Part shown: piece after piece, positions 1 through 11,601 of the stretch
Layout: the number at the start of each line of letters is the position of its first letter
How positions within the stretch are numbered: the stretch's first letter is position 1
DNA from: Flammulina velutipes
Taxonomy: Eukaryota; Basidiomycota; Agaricomycetes; Agaricales; Physalacriaceae
Length of the DNA: 64,000 bases
Assembly: GCA_011800155.1 (NCBI GenBank)
Contig: CM022370.1
Coordinates: 1,302,001-1,366,000, forward strand
Direction of reading: 5' to 3'
The notes under the pieces: model-generated
Database searches by the model: none
The model's input: only the letters and a program-made list of their open reading frames with translations
Told to the model about the DNA's origin: nothing
Program-made: the position numbers and the translations under genes

Positions 1-2447
1 GCGACGGACATCAGCGACGTCTCCGAGACTTGTCCTTGGTACGCTGGTTTCACCACCACCACCGCAGCAACGAGCTCTCCGAGCCGTTTGTCCGGAACGC
101 CGACCGCTGCTACCTCCAATACCCGAGGATCACTGTACAGTGCGTTCTCCACCGTTACAGATGCCTACATATGGCATCAGCATTTGTCCTGTCGCTCCGT
201 ACGCAAAGAACACACCACGTTCTCTCCACCCCGAATAATAATATCTTTTACTGAAACATTGATTAGTTTCTCTTTTCTCCGAGCGAGAGAGACCAAGAAC
301 ACGACGCGACGTACTTCGATCCTTGATATACAAAAATCCCTCTTCGTCCATGCTACCGATATCGCCGGTCTTCAGCCATCCATCTGGAGTGAGGATCTTT
401 CGGGTCGCTTCTGGGTCGCCCCAATACCCTCTCATCACATTAGGTCCTCTTCTGCGGAAAATCAGCAAGTTGAGCAAGTCCGGCAAAAGAACCAAACGCA
501 CAGCCAAATCTCACCAACTTGGCCCGGTAGCGCTCTGACGTTCCCACTAATGATCACAACATCGTTCACAGGACATGCACGGCCTCTGTTCGCGGGAGGT
601 TAGAATGCCATTATTATTGCCATTGCGATGGAGCCGGTCAGCAACACTTACGTGCTATTCGGCCGAAGTTCATAGTCTTCACCAGCATTCTGCCATGCAA
701 TACCTTTAGTCCAACTGAAGTAAAAGAGAAGGGCTAAGAGAGAACCAACCGTCACAGCTATCGAATTTGTTTCCGTTAGTCCGTAACCTTGGCTTCTGTT
801 CGTGAATTGAGTAATTCGCCCGACAGGCGGATAGGAAATGCGTACAGCTGAGCGTTCGGAAACACCTGCTTAGCTCTCGTTGCCAGAACATCTGGCGCTG
901 GAGAACCACCAAAAAATAGGCCCTCAAGCGAATATCCCGCCAATGAGGTGTCCATAAGATCAGAAACCATAGCCGGAACCCTGTGGCGCACTGCGGGTGA
1001 GCCCAAAATCACACGAGCATAATTGAACTGACCCTCCCGCCACACAAACGTTCTCTCGCCTGATAAGCCTAAAAGTGCTGTAAGTAGCGGAATGGTCGAT
1101 CGAAGTGTTTAACTCACTTAGCGCCTGCAACAGCTCGTTCGGTTTACATGCTCGTACGAAATATCGAAAATCCTCACCTTCCTCCGGGATCCATTTCCGC
1201 ATGAGCACAATCTTCATACCGCTCATCGTGGCCATCATCTGGCGAAGGAAATCAGTACACGGTGCCGCGTTTAGATAAGAGAGCGGGCGATCGTACAGAA
1301 TAGCTTGTTGTCCCAGTCACATGGAATAATGGAACAGCAACTAGCGCGCCTTTCTGAGGACCAAAGTATTGGGGCACTACGTCTTCGCCTCGACGTAGAG
1401 CGGACCTTCGTCCTCCGACCACAGCCTATCAAAAATAAGACGCGCGCGACTGCTAGCTGAGGCACGCGTACGTTTAATGAATTTGTCAGAAATTGTCGCT
1501 GAGTGCTGAGCACGCCCTTGGGCAAGCCAGTGGTACCTTCAATGTTTTCTGAATATCATATTCGCTATTTAAGATTTGATGCGATCCTACCTGACGTGAA
1601 CATAATAGTGGCGTTATCTTCTGGATAGATGAAAGGGTATGTGTCGTCCAAAATATTTCTGAGCTCTCCGGAATAGTGGTTTAGAACATCATGATAAGAC
1701 TCAGCTCCGGTGGGAAGGGCTTTGTCGCGTAATGCGTGTAAAACCAAGACGCCTGTTAGATGACTGTGGGCATATATCGAGGCCAGCGCAGGCTCGAGTC
1801 TATCAGAACGTTCGGAGTCGAGAATCAACAGTTTACACTCCGTGTGAACAATACAATACTTGAGAGGCTCCAGCGGAAGCCAGCTAATAGACGCGTATCA
1901 GTCAAAGCGCACAAACGAGAGACCGAGACATGGAGTCTCTCACGCGTTCACCAGCACGGGTACGGCACCAAGCAGGTCTACAGGAAACCCAAATGAGCCA
2001 ACGAGATGCGTCGTGATTCTGGGACACGCACGGGAGGCCCAAAAGTTGACCAGCCACTCTGCACAATTGCGAGAACATATGCCAATTCGATCCCCTTAGG
2101 TGATAAAGTGAGAAGGAAGACGTGAGTATGAAAATAACGGGGGTAATACCTTTTCGTACGCTATACGCGGTATAGAAAATCCCCGCCAAACGCGTCGCTA
2201 GTCGGTGAACCTGTCCGTAGGTCAGGCGCTCCTCTTCAAACACGATGTAGGTGTCATTGAAGTGTTTATCCACGGCCGAGAGCCAGAATGTACGGAGAGA
2301 TGGCGACAGGTTCTTGTACACTCGTTGTAGTCTTCCGTCGACTAAGCAAGTCTCCATCTCATGTGGGCATCCCGGACCACATAGAATGGCGTCGGCTACA
2401 AGTCTGATGAGTCCAAGGTTCAGGGTGGGTAGGAAGACACGCACCAT
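1..2447 (-). CDS. AMP-dependent acyl-CoA synthetase / ligase (3' end beyond window)
   Basis: Adenylate-forming enzyme that would activate a carboxylic acid with ATP and load it on CoA. The ATG is at 2445-2447. Spliced exons give a coherent protein: an N-terminal [19 protein letters not shown] segment, [17 protein letters not shown], the P-loop [11 protein letters not shown] (split by an intron near 1565-1606), [34 protein letters not shown] near 380, GGENV near 230 and [20 protein letters not shown] running to the window edge. The two last introns (about 250-310 and 175-225) have GT...AG ends and restore the frame. The C-terminal end with the catalytic lysine lies outside the window. The open ORFs look broken only because of about eight introns; I see no frameshift. 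The substrate cannot be told from sequence: it could be a fatty-acyl or a 4-coumarate-like ligase. Confidence 0.9.
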
Positions 2448-3354
2448 CTGCTAGAGAACGGTGAGGGATCCAAGTCATGTCAATAGGGCAAGGGAACAAG
2501 GAGAGGGAAGAGACGGAGAGAAACCCGCTCAATCGGAAAGGATTATAAAGGAACAATCGTCTATCTTTTGTAACAAATAGCAGACCGCAACCTGACATTC
2601 ATAGAACTCCCTGGGTGTACCTCCTCAAGTGATATTTGTGAGAATAGTCTGCGCACGTCCGAGGGTTCTAGCTTTCCCGCGGGTGTGGGAACTTTTGACC
2701 GGGAGCGTTCGAGACGGAAACCGGTCGAATTGCCGTTTCTTGACATGTTTTCTGTGTAAAATAGTAAGCATTGGCGATTATGGATTGGCTGCCGAGAGAT
2801 AGCGGCAGATGGTGTCAACGTACATTAACGTCCTTCGCGCCTGGGCAGGGGAGGAAACTTGAAGCGGCAGTTTAACAAGATCATGGGAGCCTACAAAGTC
2901 CGGTATACCAAAGATGTAGCGATAGCCGTTCGGGAAGAGAAATACGTTTGGATAGCAAGGACAAAGAGGTTTATCGATTTCGTAGCTTAACACGGAAGGG
3001 GGTTAGCTAGATCTAGCGGCGGTTGAAGGGTATTGGGCCAGCGTGCCGGATGGTGGCTGCATACGACTCATTCCCTGATTGGCTTCCGACAGGACTATGG
3101 AGGAGGAAACAAGGAGTGACAAGTGGAGCAGCCTATAGGCGCAGAGTATGATACATCCGAGAGAGTAACGTCGATACAGCGGCCGACACAGCCAAACTGA
3201 GCCGTATTCTCAATAGATCGACGTCCGAGATGCGTTGTATGTGCGTCCTTGCAAGTCGGAAGCACGTAGCTCGCATGTAGCGACAAACGAATGCGTACAT
3301 AGACACCAACGAAGAACAAACCCTAACCCCAAACTCCTCTCCCTTCTTTCCATC
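2448..3354. other. Intergenic region between divergent genes, no supported gene
   Basis: This 907-base stretch separates the divergent acyl-CoA synthetase and RPB3 starts and presumably holds both promoters. Two overlapping minus-strand open frames (2561-2818 and 2778-2993) are in different frames and match no family I recognise. A small spliced gene or a gene relic is possible but unproven. Confidence 0.5.
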
Positions 3355-4742
3355 ATGGACTTGGATGAACCAATCGTTAGAATTCGCGACCTGAAGAAAG
3401 ACAGAGTCAACTTTGTTCTCGAGAATGTCGACCTCGCGTATGAAAACCGTTCACGACGTTTTCCACGTCTGACCTGCTAGCAGGTTTGCCAATTCTCTGC
3501 GCAGAGTTATGATGGCCGATATTCCTTCCGTTGGTGCGTTGAAACCCGTCAAATTCACGACTTGAATACTCATCTACGACAGCTATTGACCTCGTTGAGA
3601 TAGCAAACAACGTGACTGTCCTTCCCGACGAGTTCATAGCGCACCGGCTCGGAATGGTTCCGCTAGTAAGCAAAAACTGCGACGAGGCCATGAAGTACAA
3701 CAGAGTACATCTTTCGTGTCTGCACCATATAATTCACTCATCCTAGTCTAGGACTGTACCTGTGTAGGCTTTTGCGACTACTGTTCAATAAAATTAATCC
3801 TCGACGTCAAATGTCATGAAGCAGTCACCATGGATGTCACCAGCAATCATCTTGAGGTCGTTGCTCACGATCAGCCAGTCATAGGAGAGACAGGCGATGA
3901 ATTATCCAAACGGTCGACTGATTTTGGCCAACCTGTAGGCAAAGGTACGCGCTCATTGATTTCTACTGCAACTTCACTCACCAAATCATAGGTATCCCCG
4001 GCGTGCCTCCCGTTCTAATATGTAAAATAAGAAAAGGTCAAGAAATAAAGGCGACATGCTGGGCAAAAAAGGTGCGTATTACAATGCATTACATCCTACA
4101 CCAGGCTGACATCTTTCGCAGGGCATAGCAAAAGAACACGCCAAATGGTCGCCTTGCTCCGCCGTTTCCTTTGAATACGATCCCTACAACAAGCTACGGC
4201 ATACATCCTACTGGTTCGAAGACGACTCGCGGAAAGAATGGCCTCTCAGCGACAATGCGCAAGAGGAAGAACCTCCTCGAGAAGACGAGATCTTTGACTT
4301 CAACGCGAAACCCAACAAATTCTACTTCGAAGTCGAGACAGATGGTAGTCTGAGTCCTCAGGAAGTAGTAACAAAGGTTCGCCTTTGCAATTTCCCCTTC
4401 AAACCCACACTCACCGCCCCATAGGGACTTGCAGAGCTTCAGAAGAAACTGGCCAATCTTATATTAGGTCTGAAATCCGAAGAACTGGACGGGTTTTTAC
4501 CACCAGCAGACGAGAACATGGCTGGTGCTCCTGGCTGGGGCGGCAACGAAGCATGGGGTAGTGGCCAACAATCTGCTGGTTGGGGCAGTCCACGCGCCAC
4601 CCCTGGCAGTGGCACTGCTGCATGGGGTGCTAGCAGTAGCAGTACTAGTCCAGCTACGAGCGGCAGCGCAACGACGTGGGGTGGTGGATGGCAGAGCCCA
4701 AATCAACCGGCAAACAATAATGTCTCTGGTTGGAATGTGTAA
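3355..4742 (+). CDS. RPB3: DNA-directed RNA polymerase II subunit RPB3 with Gly/Trp-rich tail
   Basis: Core assembly subunit of nuclear RNA polymerase II, which pairs with RPB11. I resolve seven exons: 3355-3437, 3484-3533, 3583-3704, 3752-3944, 3992-4071, 4122-4376 and 4425-4742, giving 366 residues with every junction in frame. The N-terminus reads [20 protein letters not shown], followed by [14 protein letters not shown] and [17 protein letters not shown], which are family hallmarks. The zinc-binding cluster [11 protein letters not shown] is present (C-x-C-x3-C-x2-C). The alpha-motif ends near [13 protein letters not shown]. The last 74 residues (4518-4739) form a low-complexity tail with seven tryptophans, each next to glycine. 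This makes the protein longer than yeast (318) or human (275) RPB3. It converges on the MscS gene, with 134 bases between stop codons. Confidence 0.96.
4518..4739 (+). other. Gly/Trp repeat tail of RPB3
   Basis: This region encodes 74 residues rich in Gly, Ser, Ala, Thr and Asn. Its seven Trp residues all sit in GW or WG contexts: APGWGG, EAWGS, SAGWGS, AAWGAS, TWGGGW and SGWNV. It lies after the conserved RPB3 fold and is encoded in the last exon, so it could vary without harming the core. GW/WG repeats of this kind are called AGO hooks when they bind Argonaute; binding here is not shown. Confidence 0.85.
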
Positions 4743-4876
4743 CAACAATCCTCTGTGTTGTATTATGTGCATGATATAAAGATATGTATAAAGTCCAGCA
4801 AAAAGATCTATATACCAGATAATCTGAGTCCAAGAAATGGTAGTCATAGCCATTCTTCGCAATAGCTATCGCAAAT

Positions 4877-7800
4877 TCACTGGCGGGGGGTCATCTCGTA
4901 CTCATTTGCCTGAGAGTGAGTCGGCATGGGAGGGGCTTGCGCAGGCGTAGGCATGGTGCTAGCATCAGGCATCTGGAAGGTGCCCGCCGCACTGGGGTGG
5001 TGCTCAGAGGGAGTTCTGCGAGGGCTCGTCATATTCAGTTCATCTGCCTCGCCAAAGACATCGCCTCCTCCAACTGTTGCAATCATCAGTATATGAGCTG
5101 TCATAGTAAGGACATCACACGTACTAATAGCAGCGTTTGAGTCTGCCAAATTCCATCCGCCAACGGGGACAGGACGAGCCAGAGTGACACGTTCATGTTG
5201 CTGCACGCGCTCTTCAGCTTTTACTTCATCCCATGGAACCTTAGTGTATCGGGTCGGTCCAGCAGGTGCATCTGGGCCGCCTTTGGGTCCATAGATGGGG
5301 ACTTCTGCCATCGCAGTTTTCAAAGCGCACACCCACTTGTTCCGGCGTTTTGCTGAATCGAGACAAAGTTAGGATTTCATTGACATCGACGAAAATCCGA
5401 TATGTACCTTTCAGACCATCCATCTGTCCATTGCTCTTGTATTTGATCTCTGCCGTGAGGGTAATCTTCTCTTGTTCGGGGAAGTCTATTGAACACTTTA
5501 GCAACCAAGGACCAGATATTCCATTGTAAATGAACCGCCACTTACCCAAAACCTGGACATCGAATGAAGGTTGGTAATCTCGTCTCTCGGTCTGTACGAA
5601 GTCCAGCATCCTATGACGGAGCCTTTCAAGATCATCGAAAGAAGTTTCATACGCCACGTCGAACTTGAACTCCTCGCTCATCTAGGAGCCTTGTTATTTG
5701 ATGCATGATTTGGACTGGAATGTACCCACCTGACCACTACGCCGGATGTTGTGGATGAACTACAGGTCATCAGAATGCTGGTCTTCACAAGGCGAAAATC
5801 ACATACGTGACCGTTGAGAACGCTATTTGGCACCTGGACAAATACACCTTCCGTATTGATAAAGATTGTGCTCAAAAGGCGGATCTCCTTGACAGTATAC
5901 TGTACTTTGTCGACGTCCACTCTGTCCCCAACGTCGAATGGGTGGCGAATGAACAAAAATATTATGCTCGTCAGGACGTCAGCCAGCGTAGAACCGATGA
6001 GCCAACTAAGACCTGTGGCAAGATATTAATAAAGCTTCTCCGACAAGCAAGAGACCGTACCCAGGACAAAGGTTCCCGCTCCAGTTACCACGGTAGAAAG
6101 GCCAGCTTCCTGAAAGAATCAATCAGAAGAGAGTCACGACAGGAATGCGATTATCCTTGCCAGGCAAATTGCGATGATAAGAAGTGCAGCTATGAAGTAG
6201 ACGCTCATGAAGATGTTATCCAGGCGACCAACGGCGCTATCAAGATCCTGCATCGAATGCTCAATCGATAATTGTTCTCGATGGAACTCCCTTAGTAACG
6301 TGAGGACTTGGTTTGATACATGACGATATAACGTACATGCAAGCCATCTCGACCTCGTCTCTCGACGCGTCTCCGTTAGTGTCGTGGTCAAACAGCGCGA
6401 AGACCTGATCAGCTTCTTCGGCTGAAGGGAAGAAACGAGCAATATCTTCAACAAAGATATATTCCGATCCTGGCCTGACGAAGGAATAGAAAAGTCGACG
6501 GGCTAGCTATCCAGGCGTAAGCAAAGTATTATCGAATGCCTGCTTCGGCCATACCAATCGGGACTTGTTTGCAGATTCCAGTGCTGTTTTGACCATGGCC
6601 TGTGGTGAATTGGGTTGCAAAACAGAGCTATATCATGACGTTAAACTCTTGGATGTGCATTAGAGTAACCGGAACCGACCTGCCAGCAATTTCTGACTAG
6701 TGAGGAGACTTAATGGAACATTGCTCGACCCATAAGAAATGAATTTCACTTACTGCAACGTTTCCAAACGCAGTAGTTGTAGTAGTAGCGACGCTGCGTA
6801 CACCTTTCAGAGCACGCTTGAAGAATCTTTTAGGGTTAACGCTTCCGGCTTTGGCATGAGAAGCTTTCAGGGTATCCGAACGACCAGGTATATCTGACGA
6901 ATTGCGATACAAAGTAACCAGCGACCTAACCGCAAATTTTTGGTCAGCGATACGCTCTGCAATCGTATCGGATGAGTATTAGTACTTTACGAGTCGCATT
7001 GGTTTGCTTACCCGCATAGGAACGTTCGTGGAATTTTCCGGCGATAAATTGAATAGCGAACTTTTCTCCCAGAAGGACGGCAGAACACAGGTAGACACCA
7101 AAAAGGAGACGACCAAGAATGTTGATAGCCTTGACTGAGCTGTCCGACGCATCGGAGCTTTGACGCTTGTCAATGAGAGGGTTGAAGGAGACCCAAACAG
7201 CAAGTGACCACCCGAAAAAGGCAACATAGCTGTAAATACAAGGGTGAGTATAGGAGAATAGATGCACAGAAACGGGGCTTGCCGATGTAGGACACCAGCC
7301 CAGTCAATGTATCTCCTGGCCCCGACTGCGACGGCCCCGAGAGTGGCACGGATGATAGGTGGTATCAGTAATCTACGAGTCTAGTAAGTGGTCTAGCGTT
7401 CGATAGAACTCTAAGCGCGTACGATCCAGCCAATGAAGCCCACCATCCTATTTTGGGTAAGTACAAAGGATCAATCATGGTGGCGTGCACTTACCTCCCC
7501 ATACAACACTTAACCATATACTCCACCACATAAACGGGATACTCCAAACCTATTGGGTAGGGTCAGGATGGGACAAGATAGAAAAGAATCAGCATACATT
7601 GCCGTTAGGAGTCGTGTCGGTAAGCTGAAGGATGCCTGGAATCCACAAGATAGCCAATATTGGGATGATGAAGAGAATCCATCGGGACACAATAGATACG
7701 TTCAATAGATAGTGATAGAATTTGGAAAGCTGACACTTAGTTAGCACTGGAAGGAATGCAGAGAGACCACTGTCGCGTACTTTATTCTGAGGTACGTCTC

Positions 7801-8242
7801 CATCCGCGAAAACCAAGTGGCGGGAGCTGGCATTTCTCGAATCAAACTCTTCGTATCCGGTTTCAATCTTCCTAATGCCATTGAGCAGATCCCAGCTGGA
7901 ATTGCGACTGCTAGAGCTCAAGCCTGGTCTTGACGGTTCTGGCATCCTGGGCCCGTACTGGTTGCGCTCAGCGTCGTACGAGTCGAGCCGAGGCTTGTTG
8001 AGGTCAATGGAATCATTCATATGTACGCGCCTGCCTGAGCCCGACGCTGGCGGTATCGACGACTGGGACATGGATGCGCCTCTGTCCTGCAGCTGAGTTG
8101 GCGGATACGTGAACGTCGTGGACGTTGGCGGTAAAGGGGAGGAAAAACCGTTGCCGTTGCCGTCAATGACGGCATTTCTCGAATCCGGACGTACAAGTCC
8201 AACTGGGTCATAACCGCTTCGACGCGTCGTCCCGAAACTCAT
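4877..8242 (-). CDS. EF-hand mechanosensitive ion channel, MscS family (Msy1/Msy2-like)
   Basis: Fungal MscS-like channel; its S. pombe relatives Msy1/Msy2 act in the ER during osmotic shock and calcium control. The ATG is at 8240-8242 (MSFGTTRRSGYDP), and the stop at 4877-4879. After a disordered Ser/Pro-rich N-terminus come several membrane segments (for example WILFIIPILAILWIPGI and SYVAFFGWSLAVWVSF). A canonical EF-hand follows near 6365-6440 (loop DHDTNGDASRDE). Next are a segment around VYFIAALLIIAICLARIIAF and the pore/beta-domain signature IIFLFIRHPFDVGDRVDVD near 5900-6000. The C-terminal cytosolic part ends in a Pro/Thr-rich tail. The coding sequence is cut by many short introns. 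The EF-hand before the pore helix is typical of the fungal/plant-type class. Confidence 0.93.
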
Positions 8243-9505
8243 ATAAGGATGGCCTTTTGAACACTGAACGTTGAGCAGTACTACTGTGGGAGAAGACAAA
8301 CAGAACAAAGCTTGATGCGATTGGCGGGTTAGAAAATACCAAGAGTGCCTGCCGCTGGCAAGGGCACACCCTCCAAGACGACCAGTTCAAGACGACTTCG
8401 CGACGATGTCCGCCAGTGCCCGCCAATGTCCGCGTTGCCCAAAAGGCGCTCACAATTACACTTGTCATTAGCCGCATCTAATCTTATCGATCTTATTATC
8501 ACCGTCGGTCAACCTACATAGGTCAACTTGCATTGGAATTTGGCTGTGGCATGAACTCAGCGACAACCTAGTTAGGTTCTGGAATAGTACGAACACAGCA
8601 TCTGCGCGTTGACTTGTGGGTCATCTTGACATCACTTGATACAACATCGATAAAAATCTGCGGTCCCGCTCCCGCCACATTTATCATGTACAACCTTAGA
8701 TTAATAATTTAACGTGTCAAGCGTGGCATTTTCCAATCAACACGTCTTGAAATTACGACATGTGGGGAAATGAAGCTATGGAGCGAATTGGAAGAATTCT
8801 TGCGCCACATTTGTATTTCCTTCATCCGGAACATGCTCCTTTCAGTTCGGCTTCTTCCAGCGCCAATTTTCCTCCTGATACTGTGACAGATTATCGCCAT
8901 TCATATCCAAACATATCCCGTCGCCATCGTCCGCAACAACAGAGGAAATTCATCTTCCCAATCCGGACATGTCCATATTTCAGGCATCATATAGAGTTGT
9001 TCCGGGCCGAGGCCCACCATCCGTTCTCCGAGCCTCCGATGCCGTCATTTACAATTTCTTCAAGGGAATTGCAAGGGGACGAAAGCAACAAGATGCAACC
9101 GTCGTCAAGTTTCACAGCTCTCCATTACAGTATCCATTGCACCACAAGAAACCACAAGGAGAACATGCCGCTAACATATTGCCAACGCTCGAGACTCATT
9201 AATCTCCGTGCATTCTTTGTCTACCACGAGCCGACCCACTCATGATTATCCAGAGATTTTCGATAACGATGCACGGAAGTCCTGTCGGAGTACATAACAA
9301 GCTGTAACAGGTCCTGCTCCCCCTCGAGGATCCGCTCACACGCATGATAAAGAGTGCTAGAACTACCGGGATTTTCTTTCAGCACCTCCTTGCCAAGCAA
9401 AAGAACGCCCTGCTTACCGTATCGATGTGCATTAATCCGCGAATATTAAATAGTGTAAACGTCTGGTTACGCGGTAGTTACGCCAGCGTTACTTACACCA
9501 CCAGT
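8243..9505. other. Long spacer between MscS channel and TLG2, mostly unassigned
   Basis: A 1.26-kb region upstream of the channel start and downstream of the TLG2 stop, both on the minus strand. It must contain the channel promoter and the TLG2 terminator. The only plausible coding content is the small plus-strand frame at 8969-9202, listed separately. Confidence 0.5.
8969..9202 (+). CDS. Possible small protein, 77 residues, unassigned
   Basis: An ATG-initiated frame of 77 residues beginning MSIFQASYRVVPGRGPPSV, with a central SDAVIYNFFKGIARG and a basic, His/Pro-rich C-terminus. Codon third positions look fairly mixed, as in neighbouring genes, and the size and basic character would suit a small organellar protein. 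I do not recognise a family. A longer overlapping frame (8760-9245) reads as low-complexity noise. It may instead be chance in a 1.2-kb spacer. Confidence 0.3.
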   Translation: MSIFQASYRVVPGRGPPSVLRASDAVIYNFFKGIARGRKQQDATVVKFHSSPLQYPLHHKKPQGEHAANILPTLETH

Positions 9506-11384
9506 CTAGATTCGTGTCCGCAAACCTCTTGGGACCCAGCCGGACCGCAGCGATGACAGCCCGGCGACCCTACTACGTGGCGCACTGATGTTTGAGGAGG
9601 TAGGTGGGAGTGGCGCGGCGTGCGTTCTAGGCTTGAACACGATAACCATAATCAAGCCGAAGATGATAAGCAGAAGAAGGAAAATGCATTTCCTCCGCCC
9701 AGTGTTTTTTTGGTAGCTGTAATAGGTATATCAGCCCGCGAGGAATGGAAGAGTGAGAAAAAATCACGTACCGCGTCGCGGTGTCTAGCTCCTTAACCGC
9801 ATCGCTTACATGTACTGCCGTTTGCTCGATGTTGTACTCCACACTGTCCAACAAGGTCCCCTGGTCTATGACAAGCACCGATAGGTCTTTAAAAAGTTCT
9901 GCTAGAGATGCGATAGATTTCGCAATCTCGCCAAGCTCACGATCTCGAGTTTGAATGTCAACCGTAGGATTATCATGTAAGAGCGAAAGGGATTGTGACC
10001 GAGTATGAGTCTATCGAAGGCACACGATGACGCCAGTGGGCGGGCGGAACCAGGAGAGTTGAAGAACAAGGAGCGTCGCAGTGATGAAACCGGGTAAGGA
10101 TATCGAGCGATCCCGATGGATAATCGTTGAATGTAACAAGGAGACCATCCAGTAACGCCACGGGCGTGGGTTCACAGGATCGGGCGAGGCAGCCGTAGCG
10201 AATGAACGCGAGGCAGGTGACCGTCAATGAAGAGCAAATGATTACGGCAAGGAAAGCAAATATCCGACGTTCATTCCGACACGAACGCCGAAGTTGAATG
10301 AGGGAAAAGGGCATGTAGAGGACGGGATAATGCAGGGAAGCAAGCGTGATGGGACAGGAACAATGACATGGGGAGATTGTGAGAATAAACGAGATGTTAG
10401 CGAGGGAATAACATACGGCAGCTTCAACATCATCGTCTACGGCACTCATGCCTTCCGAGCCTCTAAGAGATAAAGTACCCGAAGCGATCAGGAGATCCTG
10501 GTTCTTTATCGCATGACCTTGAAGTTCTTGAAAAGAGAGAATCAGTAGGAGAAAGTACTCGAAAGATTACTCCACTGAGGCGAGTCGCGTGATGGAATCG
10601 ATGTGATGATAACAGCACGACATGCCTGGGAAGACGCAGCGTTCATGCACGGCTCGAAGCGGCAAGAAACGTTGCAGGGAGGATACACGCGCAGCGGAAC
10701 AAATACTTACTTTCCATGTAAACTCGCTGTTTCTTCCGGAATGTGGCGCTAAGTTCTTGTACTTTCGCCGCTAATCCACGCTGCACATTTTTGGCGGTCT
10801 GAAGATTGTATTTCGAAGCCTGGGCTCCGGCGTGTGATGGAGGGAATGTATGGGATGTCGATTCGGATCCAATGCGTTGTATTAAGGATTGACATTGTCG
10901 AAAGCCCTGTAGAAGACTGTCCGGACGTGTAAAACGCGGGGAGAGGAAGAGGATGTACCTTTGTGATTTCGTTCGTGTGGTGGTCAATTTCTCGCTCCTC
11001 GTGGGTTCTATCCGTGAAACCAGGAAGGACGTGTTTGGCATGTAGCTTCTCGAGTGAAGTGACTGTGTACGTGTTGACGTGAGTCCAGGCTGTGATACGA
11101 GGCTGCGAACATACTTTTAGTCTGAGTATCAGCTAGAATGAGTTGGACCTGTTCGGATATGTCCACCCTGAGAAGGTAATGAGTAAACAGCGGAGGCAAT
11201 GAAGAAGCGAGTGAGACCATTTGGGAGGTAGATCCATGTCCACGACGTGGTGGGATATAAGTTGTTGTTCTTCATCATCGTTATCATCAAATGTCGTTCT
11301 AGAGCGGGAGAAACGAGTTGAAGACGCGCGGGAGTCGCGGTACGACAAGAAAAGACCCGTTCTTGTGCGAGTGGTTGGATTCAT
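9506..11384 (-). CDS. TLG2: Qa-SNARE, syntaxin 16 / Tlg2 family
   Basis: t-SNARE for fusion at the trans-Golgi/endosome. The ATG is at 11382-11384 (RTRTGLFLSYRDSRA), then DDEEQQLISHHVVDMDLPPK, typical of Tlg2 N-termini. Further exons give GFRQCQSLIQRIG, NVQRGLAAKVQELSATFRKK, YMEKLQGHAIKNQDLLIASG and RDRELGEIAKSIASLAELF. The SNARE helix continues with VLVIDQGTLLDSVEYNIEQT and ends at KELDTATRYQ. The membrane anchor is CIFLLLLIIFGLIMVIVF. A tail of about 40 residues follows the anchor, as in yeast Tlg2, which also has a luminal tail. The stop is at 9506-9508. One intron (10011-10416) is 406 bases, far longer than its neighbours. Confidence 0.94.
10011..10416 (-). other. Long intron in TLG2 (406 bases)
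   Basis: The donor follows the codons for DDDVEAA (GTATGTT) and the acceptor precedes ACTCATACTCGG, which restores the frame into THTRSQSLSLLHDNPTVDIQ. Most introns in this window are 45-60 bases. The intron stays open in the upstream frame for its whole length. If retained, it would shift the frame and stop before the SNARE helix. Confidence 0.7.
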
Positions 11385-11501
11385 GACGAGTGTTCCTTCG
11401 GAAGGGTGTGACTGTCACGGCCGAAATAATTATCGCACAAAATATTATTTGATTTGAGTGGATTTCATCTCCGACCGGCGCGCCGGATCTCACATGTCTC
11501 G

Positions 11502-11508
11502 TATAAAG
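11502..11508 (+). promoter_or_regulatory. TATA-box candidate for the Cys-rich gene
   Basis: TATAAAG lies 94 bases upstream of the ATG at 11602, a plausible core-promoter distance for a fungal gene. Confidence 0.4.
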
Positions 11509-11601
11509 CCCCGTCTGCGGGACGAGAACTACCCAGAAACATCCCCTCCAGCCTTTTCCAACTTGTTCCAAACCTTTCATACCCTCCCACCGCTATCTAC
11601 G

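Noticed and set aside
2561..2993. Two overlapping minus-strand open frames between the acyl-CoA synthetase and RPB3.
   Set aside because: They are in different frames, match no known family and lack a clear start; kept only as an intergenic note.
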